Positions 26,411 to 34,744 of a stretch of 64,000 nt of DNA are shown here, piece by piece. Numbering within the stretch: position 1 is the first letter of the stretch; each line of letters opens with the position of its first letter. Under the pieces are notes generated by a model that saw nothing but the letters and a program-made list of their open reading frames with translations, was not told where the DNA came from and did no database searches. The position numbers were made by a program, and so were the translations under genes. The DNA comes from Desulfuromonadaceae bacterium (GTDB lineage Bacteria > Desulfobacterota > Desulfuromonadia > Geobacterales > Pseudopelobacteraceae). The stretch spans positions 1 through 64,000 of the forward strand of contig JAQUIT010000008.1 in the NCBI GenBank assembly GCA_028681335.1, written 5' to 3'.

Positions 26411-28435
26411 TTAGCCGTTTTCCACGGGCACATCCCCACCATCATTTTTGGTTAACTTGAAGGTGAGGACCAGCTTATTCATCGTTTCGGAGAGTTCCAG
26501 CAGTTCATCTGTCACATTGGTTGTCTGATTGATGGAATCGGTTGCGAAGCGGACTCCCTGCTCTATATCCTTGAGAGCCAGAACCACCTGACTGCTGGCA
26601 ATCTGCTGCTGCTGGGTGGAGAGCGAGATCTGGCGGGCAGCGTCGGTAGTCTCTTCGATACCATCCACACTTTCTATCAGCATCGCCACCGTATGGGCAG
26701 CGTACTCCTGCCCTTCCTGGATCAGCTGAAAACTCTTTTCAGAGGACATGACCAAGCGGTTCACAGAATCGAGGATCTCGGTAATCTTCCCTTCGATATC
26801 AGAGGTAGATTCGACAACATTGTCGGCCAGACGCCTGATCTCGACCGCCACAACTCCAAAGCGCTTTCCGGCCTCTCCGGCGCTTGCCGCCTCGAGCGCG
26901 GCATTGAATGCTATCAGCTTTGTCTGGTTGGCAATATTGTTAATAATTTCCATGACCTTGTTGATCTCTTTTGATTTCCGCCCCAACTGAACGATCTCGT
27001 TCAGATTTTCGCTCAGATTCTGGCTTAGATCGTTGACCTTGAAACTGAGGTTTTCCACCTCGGCGGCACCGAGTTTTGAATCCTCAAGCGATTTATCGGC
27101 TCTCTCTACCACGCTCTGGCTGTGCTGGGCTATCTGGCTTGCAGTGGAAGAGAACTCCTCCATGGTGGATGATATTTCCACTACCGAGCTGGAAAGCTGG
27201 GTGGAAAAAGTGGATTGCTGGTCAACACTTTCCGAGAGTTTCCCGGCACAGGAATGCACCCCACCGGCGACATCCGAGAGCGTTACGATTATATGGCGCA
27301 GACTCCCCGTCATGGAGTTGAACATTCGTGCCATATCGCCAAGCTCATCCCGGGAAAACACCGGTGCCTCTGCAGTCAGGTCACCATCAGCCACCTTCAC
27401 CGAAACATCCTTCACTGAAACGATCCCTCTGCTCACGGAAAGAAAGCAGCCAATATTCAGATAGATGCCAAGAAGAAAGGCGACAAAAGAGATGGACAGG
27501 TACAGTACCATTCGTGCCCGGACCCCGGCAATGCGCCTGGCAAGCAGGTCATCCAACTCCCGGGAGACGACGTCATGAGCCCTGAAAACCGCACTCCTGG
27601 CTTCATTGGCCGCTTTTGCAGCGCCGGAAGGCGAAACAGCGCTCCCCGATGCGGAAGCCGCAACAATTTTCATAAACGCTTTTGAAGTGATTTCAACCTC
27701 CTGAAGCGGCTTCTGCAGACGCCCGCAAAGCTCCGTATTTTTTCCGCAGGCCGCCCGGATATTCTTCGTCGTCGCCTCAACAAGTGTCTTCACCTGTCCG
27801 GCAAGCACGACCAGATCGGTCCTGTCGCCAAGGGAAGAAGCGGACGTATTTGAGAGGCGGGATGCGATGAGGTTGGCACGCGTTATGGCCTCTGCAAGAG
27901 GGGGGAGTTTTGTCACAAATGTATCCATGAGATAGTAGCTGTCGATATCCGGATCAAGGGTCAGGTTGGAATTATCCGCCACAAGTACGATCAGCCCCAA
28001 CAATTCTGCTGAGAAGGCATTATATTCGTCGAAAGAGCGCTGCGCTGTCACCCCGCTCATTCCGTTCAGCTTACCCATTTTCAGCTTGAGCGCCTGCAAC
28101 TGACCTTTCACCGCCAAAGTCTCACCAAGTTGCGCATTGACGAGGTCAACTCCGGCAAGCGACTGTTCGGACAAAGCACGCCCCCCCCCGGCAGAGCCAC
28201 CGGACAGGGCGGCACTTTGCTCTTCAAGAACGCCTTCCAGCAGTTTGACAAGAGGCGTCGCATATTGAACACCATAGCGTTCCCTGGCGGAGAACTCCAT
28301 CTGCGCGAGGATGTTATTGACAAGAAAATAGGAGAGGAGAGCGATGGGAACACAGAAGAAAAAAGCGGCGACGAACATCTTGCGTGAGTAGGAAAGTCTG
28401 TTCATAAGACGAATTGCCGGTTGAACGATTGTCAT
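26411..28435 (-). CDS. Methyl-accepting chemotaxis protein, membrane-bound
   Basis: 674 residues. TM1 about 20-43, then an extracytoplasmic helical sensor region of some 260 residues, TM2 about 308-332, HAMP domain, and the cytoplasmic signalling tip INNIANQTKLIAFNAALEAA followed by GEAGKRFGVVAVEIRRLA. The tip matches the conserved kinase-contact hairpin. The ligand domain carries no motif I recognise. No C-terminal CheR-tethering pentapeptide is seen. It is the only receptor in the operon, so probably the dedicated input. Confidence 0.94.
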   Translation of the reverse strand: MTIVQPAIRLMNRLSYSRKMFVAAFFFCVPIALLSYFLVNNILAQMEFSARERYGVQYATPLVKLLEGVLEEQSAALSGGSAGGGRALSEQSLAGVDLVNAQLGETLAVKGQLQALKLKMGKLNGMSGVTAQRSFDEYNAFSAELLGLIVLVADNSNLTLDPDIDSYYLMDTFVTKLPPLAEAITRANLIASRLSNTSASSLGDRTDLVVLAGQVKTLVEATTKNIRAACGKNTELCGRLQKPLQEVEITSKAFMKIVAASASGSAVSPSGAAKAANEARSAVFRAHDVVSRELDDLLARRIAGVRARMVLYLSISFVAFLLGIYLNIGCFLSVSRGIVSVKDVSVKVADGDLTAEAPVFSRDELGDMARMFNSMTGSLRHIIVTLSDVAGGVHSCAGKLSESVDQQSTFSTQLSSSVVEISSTMEEFSSTASQIAQHSQSVVERADKSLEDSKLGAAEVENLSFKVNDLSQNLSENLNEIVQLGRKSKEINKVMEIINNIANQTKLIAFNAALEAASAGEAGKRFGVVAVEIRRLADNVVESTSDIEGKITEILDSVNRLVMSSEKSFQLIQEGQEYAAHTVAMLIESVDGIEETTDAARQISLSTQQQQIASSQVVLALKDIEQGVRFATDSINQTTNVTDELLELSETMNKLVLTFKLTKNDGGDVPVENG

Positions 28436-28453
28436 AAAGCTGCTACCTCCGGT

Positions 28454-28867
28454 TTATATGTATGCAGTACCCGATTTATGTCGTAAAAGCCGTGTAAAAT
28501 CAATGAGTAGAACCATGCGCCCCTCCCTGACCGTGACTCCCCACATGCCCTTGCGCAGGGCAAGCGACTCCACCAGCAGCGGGAACGATTGAATATCCAC
28601 AGAACTGATTTCCGCGATATCCTCCATCTTGTCAATGATGACCCGGTATGACAGAGAGTCTTCTCCCCTGATCGTAACAATGGTCGGGGCGCTATAGGCC
28701 AGCGTGGCACCGCCGAAGCCGATCTCTTCGTGGAACCAGAACAGATCCTCAGCCTCTTCACCGTGATACCCGGTTATTGCGGCTGCCTGTTCAGCATCCA
28801 TTCCGAAATGGACGCCTCCGACAGAAAACAGGAGCAGATTGAGGCGTATTCCATCAATGCTACTCAT
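28454..28867 (-). CDS. Divergent CheW-like coupling protein
   Basis: 137 residues. Weak but recognisable CheW fold pattern: LLLFSVGGVHFGMDAEQAAAITGY at the N-terminus and VTVREGRMVLLIDFTRLL at the end, as in the VLLIDLxxLL of CheW. Start overlaps the stop of the preceding cheW by four bases. Two CheW-type proteins in one operon is the Wsp/Frz pattern. Confidence 0.75.
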   Translation of the reverse strand: MSSIDGIRLNLLLFSVGGVHFGMDAEQAAAITGYHGEEAEDLFWFHEEIGFGGATLAYSAPTIVTIRGEDSLSYRVIIDKMEDIAEISSVDIQSFPLLVESLALRKGMWGVTVREGRMVLLIDFTRLLRHKSGTAYI

Positions 28868-29382
28868 AGGGAAATTTTGGCCGCCAGCTTTCCAATATCC
28901 AGCAACGATATGACGGCACCGTCATATGCTATTTCTCCGATCACCAGATCGCGCGCCGCACCATTTAAAGTTGCCAGCGGAGAATGTATAAGGCTCAGCG
29001 GGATATCGACGACATCCTTGATCGAATCAATGATAATGCCGGAATGAAAATCCCCCTGCACCGCCATGGCAACCGGATGCGGGCCGTCTCCGGATTTTTC
29101 CTCACCCAGAAAATGGCGAATATCGACAACCGACTCGATGTCCCCCCGTACGTTGATGAGCCCGGGGAGAAAATCAGGAAGGGAGGGCACCCACGAGACC
29201 TCGCACGACGGGAGTATCTCCCTGATATCCCTGCCGTAAAACGCAAACTGGTTCGCGCCGCAGATGAAGATGACAACCTTGACCCGCTCCTCCTCAACAT
29301 CAACGACCTCTTTTGTCCGCTGCCGTCTTTTGAGTTCGTCCAGGATAAGATCGCTTTTCAGTTTCTCGTCGGATGGTGGCAT
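28864..29382 (-). CDS. cheW: CheW-family coupling protein
   Basis: 172 residues: a charged N-terminal extension of about 30 residues, then a CheW domain (VVIFICGANQFAFYGRDIREIL; LINVRGDIESVVDIRHFL; IIIDSIKDVVDI; GEIAYDGAVISLLDIGKL). Links the receptor to CheA. First gene of the chemosensory operon; transcription probably begins in the dyad-containing region to its right. Confidence 0.88.
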   Translation of the reverse strand: MPPSDEKLKSDLILDELKRRQRTKEVVDVEEERVKVVIFICGANQFAFYGRDIREILPSCEVSWVPSLPDFLPGLINVRGDIESVVDIRHFLGEEKSGDGPHPVAMAVQGDFHSGIIIDSIKDVVDIPLSLIHSPLATLNGAARDLVIGEIAYDGAVISLLDIGKLAAKISL

Positions 29383-29471
29383 GGCATGATCCCAACAGCG
29401 CTCCCTAATAGAGCTACCGAGTTAATAATTTGATTTTGCATCCGTTTTATAGCAAAGTACGTAGCAACAAA

Positions 29472-29504
29472 CCAGCATTATATATGGACAAAATATAATG
29501 CTGG
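29472..29504. promoter_or_regulatory. Perfect 12-bp inverted repeat between cheW and the cupin gene
   Basis: CCAGCATTATAT, 9-base spacer, ATATAATGCTGG. Each arm contains a TATAAT/ATTATA core facing opposite ways, which suggests an operator over divergent -10 elements. No good -35 boxes were found. The rest of 29383-29571 holds nothing I recognise. Confidence 0.55.
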
Positions 29505-29571
29505 CACAAGAAACAATAGTATTTTTCCTCACTTCCACCCCGCTGTCGCGGAAACAAGGAAATTTCACATT

Positions 29572-29931
29572 ATGGAGAAAAGCTCAAAGACTCCCGAAAC
29601 GCACAATCTCTTCAACGACATCCCGGGCACACTGCAGGAAGAACTTATGCAAACCGTGGCTGAATCGGGCCGGGTCCGTATTGAAAGGATCGTCTCCGAC
29701 GGGCAGGCAACGCCACCGGGTCAGTGGTATGACCAGGGTTGGGATGAGTGGGTATTGCTGGTATCAGGAGGTGCGACGCTGCGCTTTGAGGAGGCCGCCT
29801 CCCCCGTGATTCTGAAGCCTGGCGACCATGTGATGATTCCGGCCGGTTGCCGCCACCGGGTAGATGCGACCGACAGCGGACAGAAAACGATCTGGCTCGC
29901 GGTTCATGTCGGCGGGAAGAATGTGGATTAA
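29572..29931 (+). CDS. Small cupin-domain protein
   Basis: 119 residues, single cupin barrel: GQWYDQGWDEWVLLVSGGATL (motif 1 region) and LKPGDHVMIPAGCRHRVDAT (motif 2; His in the metal-binding place). Metal-ligand residues in motif 1 are only partly kept. Substrate unknown; the family is widespread and often uncharacterised. AAGGAAA precedes the ATG. Monocistronic, ended by a strong hairpin. Confidence 0.85.
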   Translation: MEKSSKTPETHNLFNDIPGTLQEELMQTVAESGRVRIERIVSDGQATPPGQWYDQGWDEWVLLVSGGATLRFEEAASPVILKPGDHVMIPAGCRHRVDATDSGQKTIWLAVHVGGKNVD

Positions 29932-29942
29932 AGTGGAGAAGC

Positions 29943-29978
29943 GCCAACGCCCACCGCAGTAAAGCGGTGGGCGTTGGC
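29943..29978. terminator. Perfect 15-bp hairpin between convergent genes
   Basis: GCCAACGCCCACCGC, loop AGTAAA, GCGGTGGGCGTTGGC. It lies 12 bases behind the cupin stop and 61 before the gap stop on the other strand. There is no T-run on either side, so factor-independent termination is uncertain, but the position suits a shared terminator. Confidence 0.6.
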
Positions 29979-30039
29979 ATAGTGAATTGACCACGCCTTC
30001 ACGGATCGTAGCCAGCCATCAAAAAACTGCAACAGCCGT

Positions 30040-31485
30040 TCAGCTCGGCAGCGTCGGCAACTCCAGGCCGGCCATCTGCTGCACCATGCGTACTACCTGG
30101 CAGCTGTAACCGAATTCATTGTCATACCATACATACAGAACGCAGCGATTCCCCTCGGCAATGGTCGCCAATGAATCGACGACACCGGCATGGCGTGAAC
30201 CGACAAAATCGCTCGACACGACTTCCGGCGAGTTGGTGAAATCGATCTGGTTCTGCAGCGGTGAATCGAGCGACATATTACGCAGATAGCTGTTGATGAC
30301 CTCAACGTCAACCGCATGCGCCAACTCCAGATTCATGATCGCCAGGGAGACATTCGGCGTCGGTACGCGGATCGCGTTCCCGGTCAACTTCCCTGACAGC
30401 TCCGGGATGACCTTGGCAACAGCCTTGGCGGCACCGGTCTCCGTGATGACCATGTTCAACGGGGCACTACGGCCACGGCGGGAAGCCTTGTGGTAGTTGT
30501 CGATCAGGTTCTGGTCGTTGGTGTAGGAATGGCAGGTTTCCAGATGTCCGTGAACGATGCCGAACCGGTCATTGATCGCCTTCATGACCGGCACGACCGC
30601 ATTGGTGGTGCAGCTGGCGGCGGAGAAGATCGTCTCTTCTGCGGTGATCAGGCTGTCGTTGATGCCGGCGACAATATTGGGGATATCTCCCTTGCCCGGC
30701 GCGGTCAGAATAACCTTTGCAATGCCGGGAGCCTGCAGATGCCGCCCCAGCCCGTCACGATCACGCCACTTGCCGGTGTTATCGATCAGGATGGCGTTGT
30801 TGATACCGTACGTGGTGTAATCGACGTTTTCCGGGGCATCGGCGTAGATGATCCGGATCATGTTGCCGTTGGCGATGATGGCGTTTTCTTCCTCATCAAT
30901 AGTGATGATACCGTTAAACTGGCCATGGACTGAATCGCGGCGGAGCAGGCTGGCACGTTTCAGCAGGTCATCCGCCCCACCCTTGCGCACGACAGCCGCC
31001 CTGATGCGCAGCTTCTCACCGCTGCCCGACTTTTCAATCAGAATACGGGCCAAGAGGCGGCCGATACGTCCAAAACCGTACAGCACGATATCCTGCGGCT
31101 CCGCGCGCACCGCGCCGCGACCGGTATTGATGCGGGCAAGCTCCTTCTTGACAAAATCATCAACCGACATCTTCTCGGCCAGTTTCTGGTACTGAATCGT
31201 CAACTTGCCGAGATCAACCCTCCCCGGAGCAAGATCAAGCTTATCCATCGCTGCCAGCAGCGGGAATGTTTCCAGAACAGTCAGTTCGGCATCTAGAATC
31301 ATGCGGGCAAAACGGTGCGCCTTCAGGATATCGATAACCGTGCTGTGAACAAGAGTACGCCCGTAGAGGGTCAGGATAATATTATGATCACGGTACAGAC
31401 GGCCGATAATCGGCAGCATCTGCTCGGCACATGTTTCATGTTCTTTCCACTCTTTCAGATAGTTAACCTGTTTCTGTTGATCCAT
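30040..31485 (-). CDS. gap: Glyceraldehyde-3-phosphate dehydrogenase of the long (about 480 aa) type
   Basis: NAD(P)-dependent oxidation of glyceraldehyde 3-phosphate. Catalytic Cys292 in SAASCTTNAVVPV and Rossmann motif LYGFGRIGRLLAR are clear. It has about 130 extra residues before the Rossmann fold, and the total of 481 exceeds the usual 335; this long form is known from some proteobacteria alongside the normal enzyme. ATG 31485 has AAGGAG 7 bases upstream (an in-frame TTG two codons earlier is less likely). It follows the Hyf/Ehr genes by 50 bases on the same strand. Confidence 0.9.
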   Translation of the reverse strand: MDQQKQVNYLKEWKEHETCAEQMLPIIGRLYRDHNIILTLYGRTLVHSTVIDILKAHRFARMILDAELTVLETFPLLAAMDKLDLAPGRVDLGKLTIQYQKLAEKMSVDDFVKKELARINTGRGAVRAEPQDIVLYGFGRIGRLLARILIEKSGSGEKLRIRAAVVRKGGADDLLKRASLLRRDSVHGQFNGIITIDEEENAIIANGNMIRIIYADAPENVDYTTYGINNAILIDNTGKWRDRDGLGRHLQAPGIAKVILTAPGKGDIPNIVAGINDSLITAEETIFSAASCTTNAVVPVMKAINDRFGIVHGHLETCHSYTNDQNLIDNYHKASRRGRSAPLNMVITETGAAKAVAKVIPELSGKLTGNAIRVPTPNVSLAIMNLELAHAVDVEVINSYLRNMSLDSPLQNQIDFTNSPEVVSSDFVGSRHAGVVDSLATIAEGNRCVLYVWYDNEFGYSCQVVRMVQQMAGLELPTLPS

Positions 31486-31534
31486 ACACAATCTCCTTAG
31501 TTGAATGGGTGCTGCTTTGTATTTTTAAAAACGG

Positions 31535-32296
31535 TTATTCCTTGATCCGCCCCACCAGGCGCAGCAACCCGTCCAGAATTGTCAACGGGCTGGGGGGACA
31601 ACCGGGAATGTACAGGTCCACCGGCAGAAGAGCGTCAGCGCCGTTATGAACCTCGGCGTGATCCTTGAACGGCCCGCCGTTAATGGCACAGGCACCGGCG
31701 ACGATGACCAGTTTAGGCTCCGGAATGGCCGCATAGGTGTCCAGCAGTGCCAGGCGCATATTTTCAGACACCGGGCCGGTGACAAACAGACCGTCGGCGT
31801 GTCGCGGGCTGGCAACGAACTGGATGCCGAAACGCCCAAGATCCCAGCCGATGGTGGAGAGCACGTTGGTATCCGCCTCGCACGCATTGCAGCCGCCGGC
31901 ACTTACCTCGCGCAGCTTGAGCGAACGTCCGAAAAGGCGGAGCAGCTCACCTTCCAGTGAATCCGCCGGATCATACAACTCTCCGGCTGTTACTGTCAAC
32001 CCGCTGCGGCTGCGACTGGAAAGACGGGCATCGCTTGAAAACGTGAGCGCATCATGGGGGCAGGCGGCGGCGCAATCGCCGCAGAACAGACACTTCCCCA
32101 TATCGATCACCAGAGGACCGGAAGCGGAAATCGCACCGTACGGGCAGGCGGCGGCGCAAGCCCGGCAATCGTCACGACAGCGCGAAGCGTCCAGGACCGG
32201 CAGACCACGAAAACGGGGCGGCAGCGGCAGCGGTGCATCGGGGTACTTGAAGGTGCGATGCCCCTGACGGAAACGGGTCATAATTGCTTTTAACAT
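31535..32296 (-). CDS. hyfI: Hyf/Ehr small subunit: ferredoxin domain fused to NuoB/HycG-type subunit
   Basis: 253 residues. N-terminal two-cluster ferredoxin-like domain (about 35-95: CRDDCRACAAACP and CLFCGDCAAACP), then a NuoB/HycG-type domain with proximal-cluster ligands CNAC, VAGACAING and IPGCPPSP. In most Hyf/Hyc complexes the ferredoxin (HycF/HyfH) and small subunit (HycG/HyfI) are separate genes; here they are one. Hydrophilic arm of the membrane complex, with hyfG as partner. Confidence 0.88.
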   Translation of the reverse strand: MLKAIMTRFRQGHRTFKYPDAPLPLPPRFRGLPVLDASRCRDDCRACAAACPYGAISASGPLVIDMGKCLFCGDCAAACPHDALTFSSDARLSSRSRSGLTVTAGELYDPADSLEGELLRLFGRSLKLREVSAGGCNACEADTNVLSTIGWDLGRFGIQFVASPRHADGLFVTGPVSENMRLALLDTYAAIPEPKLVIVAGACAINGGPFKDHAEVHNGADALLPVDLYIPGCPPSPLTILDGLLRLVGRIKE

Positions 32297-32321
32297 ACAA
32301 GCTCCGGTTCACATGTAGAAG

Positions 32322-33095
32322 TTACTGAATCAGGTAAGCTCTTTTCAAACGCCGAACGAGCGTAACCACGTCGTCAATAGCAGGGACGATTGCCATTACT
32401 ATCAAAAGTACCGCAAGCGGCACGGTAGAAAGATAGCCGATGTGCTTGAATCCAAAAGCACCGGTCACACCACCCACAAAGAAAAAAAACACCATCAGAA
32501 TAAACAACTTGAGACGATCTCTATTTGCCACTATTCGGGGTTGATCCGGAAATTTTCCGGAATTACAGTAGAATAACTTACCTAACTCAATACCAATATC
32601 CGTAACGATGCCGGTTATATGTGTTGTCCTGATTTCTGCATTGGATAATTTGGTAATAACCGCATTTTGCAATCCCATAATGAAGCACAGAAGCACTACG
32701 GTAAGAGGGACGAATAGTGCATCAACCACGGAAAGACGGGCACCAAGAATACCAAAACAAATCAGCAGCAGCGCCTCCAACAGCAGGGGAAACGCATATT
32801 TACAGTGCATATGCCGTCGCCGGGCGTAATTGACCATCACAGCTGTGCTGGTAGCGCCGGCGATAAACGACAACAATCCCCCGACACCAACAAACACCAA
32901 GTCGAATTTAACAAGCGCCAAATTGTCAGCCATGGCTGACACTATGCCGGTCATGTGCGAGGTGTACTGTTTAACAGCCAGGAAACCACCGGCGTTTATA
33001 GCGCCAGCCACAAAAATCAAAGCGATGCCAAGCTGATTGTTAGCTTTGGTAGTGCGTTTATTCCCCGTAAGGCTTCTTACATATTTGATTAGCAT
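32322..33095 (-). CDS. DUF1275 (YoaK-like) membrane protein
   Basis: 257 residues, about six membrane helices. Family marks: GAINAGGFLAVKQYTSHMTG at the N-terminus and GLQNAVITKLSNAEIRTTHITG in the middle. Function of DUF1275 is unknown. It is inserted between hyfG and hyfI of the membrane-complex operon, with a 125-base gap in front, and is visibly AT-richer than its neighbours (many AAA, ATT codons), which suggests a later arrival. Confidence 0.85.
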   Translation of the reverse strand: MLIKYVRSLTGNKRTTKANNQLGIALIFVAGAINAGGFLAVKQYTSHMTGIVSAMADNLALVKFDLVFVGVGGLLSFIAGATSTAVMVNYARRRHMHCKYAFPLLLEALLLICFGILGARLSVVDALFVPLTVVLLCFIMGLQNAVITKLSNAEIRTTHITGIVTDIGIELGKLFYCNSGKFPDQPRIVANRDRLKLFILMVFFFFVGGVTGAFGFKHIGYLSTVPLAVLLIVMAIVPAIDDVVTLVRRLKRAYLIQ

Positions 33096-33220
33096 TCCAC
33101 TCTCTACCGGTTGTACAAAGGATGCGTCACCACGTCGAAGCGTTGTAACGGTAATATTTTGTTATCGCACGTAACAGACTAACCACCAGACGACCTGATA
33201 ACCGGTAATTTAAAATTCAG

Positions 33221-34744
33221 TTACAGATCAAAACCGCAGTACGACAGGTTGAAACTCTTGTTGCAGAGCGGGAAGTCGGAAATCTGCTGATTACGCAGCG
33301 CAAGACCCAGGCCGTTCCAGTTGTGGAACGAAGGGTCGACGATCTTGTAGCGTTCAAAACGCCCCTGAGCGTCAGTCAGGGCAACATGACATATCTCGCC
33401 ACGCCACCCCTCGGTTAAGGAAACCGCACAGCGATCAGGCGCAATACTTTTCGTCGGGTTGCGATAACCGCCGCCGCGCGGCAGATGGCGGACCTGTTCA
33501 GCGATAAAATCCAGTGAGCGCTCGGCCTCCAGCCAGCGGAGCAGCGTGCGGGCGGCGACGTCGCAGGTCGTCGCGGTAACAACCGGTATCTGGCTCATGC
33601 GGAATATGCCGAATGGATGGTCGCGCCGCACATCGCGGTTCAGACCGCACGCACGAGCGGCAGGACCGACCATGCCGATCTCGCGGGCATCCACCTTCGT
33701 AACGGTGCCGGTCTCTTCCAGGCGTGCCATAACCGAGGGGGTATCCCAGAGCAGCTGTACGGCTCCGGTAAGATCTTTCCGCGCAGCCTGGAGTTTTGTG
33801 TACAGCTCATCAGCAATGGCGGCGTCGCAATCATAGCCGATCCCGCCAGGTCTGAGCAGACCACGACCGAAACGGCTGCCGCATAGCAGGGCGGTCATGT
33901 TGAGGAAATCGCCCCTTATCCGCCCGCAGAATGAAGATGTCGGCAGGTACCCGACATCACCGGCAATGGCACCCAGATCCCCGGTATGGTTGGCCAGTCG
34001 CTCCAATTCAAGAGCTATACCGCGCACCGTTTCGGCTCGCGGCGGCGCGAAGACACCACCCAGCGTCTCCATGTTCATGCAGTAGGCCTGGCCATGCCCG
34101 ATCGTCGTATCACCGGCTATCGTTTCCATCTGATGCATGGTGCGCGGCGCCGGCCCGCCGATCAGTGCCCGTTCGATGCCGCGATGCTGAAACCCGTGCG
34201 CTATTTCCAGATGAAAGACTTCCTCGCCATGGCACTGAAAACGAAAATGCCCCGGCTCGATGATACCGGCGTGTACCGGACCGACCGCAACCTCATGTAC
34301 CTCATCACCCTCAACGCGGTAAAAATCCATCACGCCCGGGAGCAGGCCGCCGCCGTCACTATCGCTCCAGAAACCTTCTCCGGCGCAGAGAGGTTTTTGA
34401 AAGCGTACCGGCTTGAACCATGGATGCCCTTCCGGCCGCACCAGGCACTGTTCGGCGATCTCCCGTTCAAACAGATGCAGCTGCGGACAGGCGGCCGCCA
34501 GTGAGGGGAAGGAACGTCCGACGGATGTAGAGGATATTCCAAGGGTGCCGTTCCCGTCACGGGCGGACATGATGCAGTACAGCGTCGCCCCGGCGGCATG
34601 CGGAATCCCGAAATAGGAGCAGACCCGCCAACCGGCAGAGATCGCATCCAGCAGTGCCTGAAAGAAGGTGTCGTTATCATGCGACGGGATCTCGCCACGG
34701 TCGAACGAGGTGCCGTTATAAAAAGTTTTCATGCCGTAACTCAT
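33221..34744 (-). CDS. hyfG: HycE/HyfG-type large subunit without nickel ligands (Ehr-like)
   Basis: 507 residues: N-terminal NuoC-like domain (about 1-150) and NuoD/HycE-like domain (HLEIAHGFQHRGIERAL onward). The nickel ligands are missing. Where a hydrogenase has R-x-C-G-x-C the protein reads METIAGDTTIGHGQAYC, and the C-terminus ends CNKSFNLSYCGFDL instead of D-P-C-x-x-C. So it cannot carry a [NiFe] centre; this matches energy-converting-hydrogenase-related (Ehr) complexes. Overlaps hyfF by four bases. Confidence 0.9.
   Translation of the reverse strand: MSYGMKTFYNGTSFDRGEIPSHDNDTFFQALLDAISAGWRVCSYFGIPHAAGATLYCIMSARDGNGTLGISSTSVGRSFPSLAAACPQLHLFEREIAEQCLVRPEGHPWFKPVRFQKPLCAGEGFWSDSDGGGLLPGVMDFYRVEGDEVHEVAVGPVHAGIIEPGHFRFQCHGEEVFHLEIAHGFQHRGIERALIGGPAPRTMHQMETIAGDTTIGHGQAYCMNMETLGGVFAPPRAETVRGIALELERLANHTGDLGAIAGDVGYLPTSSFCGRIRGDFLNMTALLCGSRFGRGLLRPGGIGYDCDAAIADELYTKLQAARKDLTGAVQLLWDTPSVMARLEETGTVTKVDAREIGMVGPAARACGLNRDVRRDHPFGIFRMSQIPVVTATTCDVAARTLLRWLEAERSLDFIAEQVRHLPRGGGYRNPTKSIAPDRCAVSLTEGWRGEICHVALTDAQGRFERYKIVDPSFHNWNGLGLALRNQQISDFPLCNKSFNLSYCGFDL

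Noticed and set aside
28432-28761. 109-codon frame overlapping the CheW-like gene on the same strand
   Set aside because: Different frame of the CheW-like gene at 28454-28867; no family match and no good start.
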